From contig CAYJVP010000007.1 of assembly GCA_964373615.1 (NCBI GenBank), positions 1 through 22,702 on the forward strand: a stretch of 22,702 nucleotides of DNA, written 5' to 3'. The position numbers were made by a program, and so were the translations under genes. Numbering within the stretch: the first letter of the stretch is position 1; the number at the start of each line of letters is the position of its first letter. Under the pieces are notes generated by a model. It was not told the origin of the DNA. It ran no database searches and saw only the letters and a list, made by a program, of their open reading frames with translations. This stretch comes from CAYJVP01 sp964373615. Its GTDB lineage: Bacteria > Patescibacteriota > Patescibacteriia > UBA9934 > GWF2-40-263. Below are positions 21,864 to 22,702 of the stretch, in pieces.

Positions 21864-22402
21864 GGACTCATCAGAGTCGGTGCAGAGTGTGTGCAGTAAT
21901 GCATGCAAAGAAAATCTTCCCCCTTCACTAATACCAATTAGTTTCGGGGGACACTCCATAGCCCTGTGCGAAGGAGTGCGCTATATGCTGGAACACCTCG
22001 TAAATGGTTGCGTACCCTTGTGGTGACAATCGCAACAAGACCTACGAAGGGCCTGCTGCCCGGTACAGGTCGCGAGACAATCAGCAGGAAACCTCCGAAA
22101 ATATCGGAGGGCTCCTCAGAGACTACACGCGAGACCCCCGACGTATGTCGGGGTGATGATATAGTCCAACCTTCATGGTGACATGAAGAAACAATGCATT
22201 CATCAGAATGAATGCCAATTGTTGGCGAATGCACTACGTGTAAACTTCGATCTGGATGTCCGCGTCTGCCGATGTCTCATGCGCGGGAAACTCTATTTCC
22301 GTCTGTACGTGACATCGAAAAGCATGACGAAGTTTATGCAGTTGGTTGAACCACACGTGCATGAAAACTTTCACTACAAGCTAGTGAAGTATCGCAAATC
22401 TG
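21864..22402 (+). mobile_element. Group I intron in 16S rRNA after U516
   Basis: The 539-nt insert shows group I hallmarks. P1 forms between exon ACUCUGU (21857-21863) and the guide GCAGAGU (21882-21888), leaving the required U-G wobble at the splice site, with an extra GACTC-ATCA-GAGTC hairpin (21865-21878) in between. Further hairpins are a P2-like stem (21919-21950), a P6-like CCTCCG/CGGAGG (22092-22110), P8 CCCCGAC/GTCGGGG (22136-22153) and P9 CTTCATG-GTGA-CATGAAG (22171-22188). P7 is GACTA (22121-22125) with TAGTC (22162-22166). The intron ends in G at 22402, the omega-G. It should be self-splicing. Confidence 0.92.
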
Positions 22403-22419
22403 GCCAGCAGCAGCGGTAA
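22183..22419 (+). CDS. Truncated LAGLIDADG-type homing endonuclease remnant
   Basis: The 78-residue product resembles the C-terminal half of LAGLIDADG endonucleases: LLANALRVNFDLDVRV, YFRLYVTSKSM and FMQLVEPHVHENFHYKL follow the usual strand-strand-helix order and wording. No LAGLIDADG helix is present, and a full single-motif enzyme needs about 150 or more residues, so it is probably a dead fragment. The ATG lies inside the 3' strand of P9, and the reading frame runs past the intron end, taking its stop TAA from the conserved 16S sequence GCAGCGGTAA. It is placed between P9 and the 3' splice site. Confidence 0.65.
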   Translation: MKKQCIHQNECQLLANALRVNFDLDVRVCRCLMRGKLYFRLYVTSKSMTKFMQLVEPHVHENFHYKLVKYRKSGQQQR

Positions 22420-22702
22420 TACAGAGACCACGAGCGTTATCCGGATTTATTGGGCGTAAAGCGTCCGCAGGTGGTTTGGTAAGTCATGTGTCAAATCTCC
22501 GGGCTTAACCTGGAGACTGCGTGTGATACTGCCGAACTCGAGGCCGGGAGAGGCACACGGAATTGCCGGTGTAGCGGTAAAATGCGTTAATATCGGCAAG
22601 AACACCAAAGGCGAAGGCAGTGTGCTGGAACGGTTCTGACACTCATGGACGAAAGCGTGGGTAGCGAATGGGATTAGATACCCCAGTAGTCCACGCCCTA
22701 AA

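Noticed and set aside
21864..22402. Assembly chimera as explanation of the 16S insert
   Set aside because: The exon pairs close helix 18 perfectly across the insert, and the guide sequence matches the exon in the expected group I manner, which chance joining would not give.

Overview
The window looks like a chromosomal segment of a Candidate Phyla Radiation (Patescibacteria) bacterium with a fairly high GC content. The reasons are a 16S rRNA gene interrupted by a group I intron in the 530 loop with a homing-endonuclease remnant, several genes starting about 10 nt after a -10 box with no Shine-Dalgarno (SD), and many compact unassigned genes. The lineage below that level cannot be fixed by reading alone.

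Layout. Bases 80-6191 (+) carry a hinge-poor SMC ATPase, an SD-led L,D-transpeptidase, a 674-aa protein with a caspase-like C-terminal motif, a coupled 91-aa protein and rpsP. Bases 6286-7273 (+) hold a small ORF coupled to an inositol-monophosphatase-family enzyme. Bases 16682 to 7350 are one long leftward operon: higB, higA, trmD, a giant MoxR-type AAA+ protein, a transglutaminase/VWA protein, a trmD 3'-end remnant and an unknown gene. Bases 18063 to 16795 (-) hold khpA and a single-gene insert flanked by copies of the khpA 3' end. Bases 18207-20912 (+) hold a minimal zincin, a PadR regulator with a coupled membrane protein, and a zinc-ribbon mini-protein. The 16S rRNA promoter, leader and gene run from 21049 to the window end, where the gene is cut off.

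How it fits together. smc, rpsP, khpA and trmD are all members of the widespread bacterial smc-ftsY-ffh-rpsP-khpA-rimM-trmD-rplS neighbourhood. Here that neighbourhood seems to have been inverted in part and opened by accessory genes. Two insertions leave the same kind of scar, a direct duplication of the 3' end of the upstream housekeeping gene (trmD around the AAA+/VWA pair, khpA around the single-gene insert). The AAA+ and transglutaminase/VWA proteins are the best candidate for a little-described system: they are adjacent, co-oriented, start-coupled to trmD, and combine a ring ATPase with a MIDAS adaptor that also carries a complete Cys-His-Asp triad. Housekeeping-type genes tend to use leaderless-type promoters, while accessory genes tend to use strong SD sites with their own promoters and terminators.
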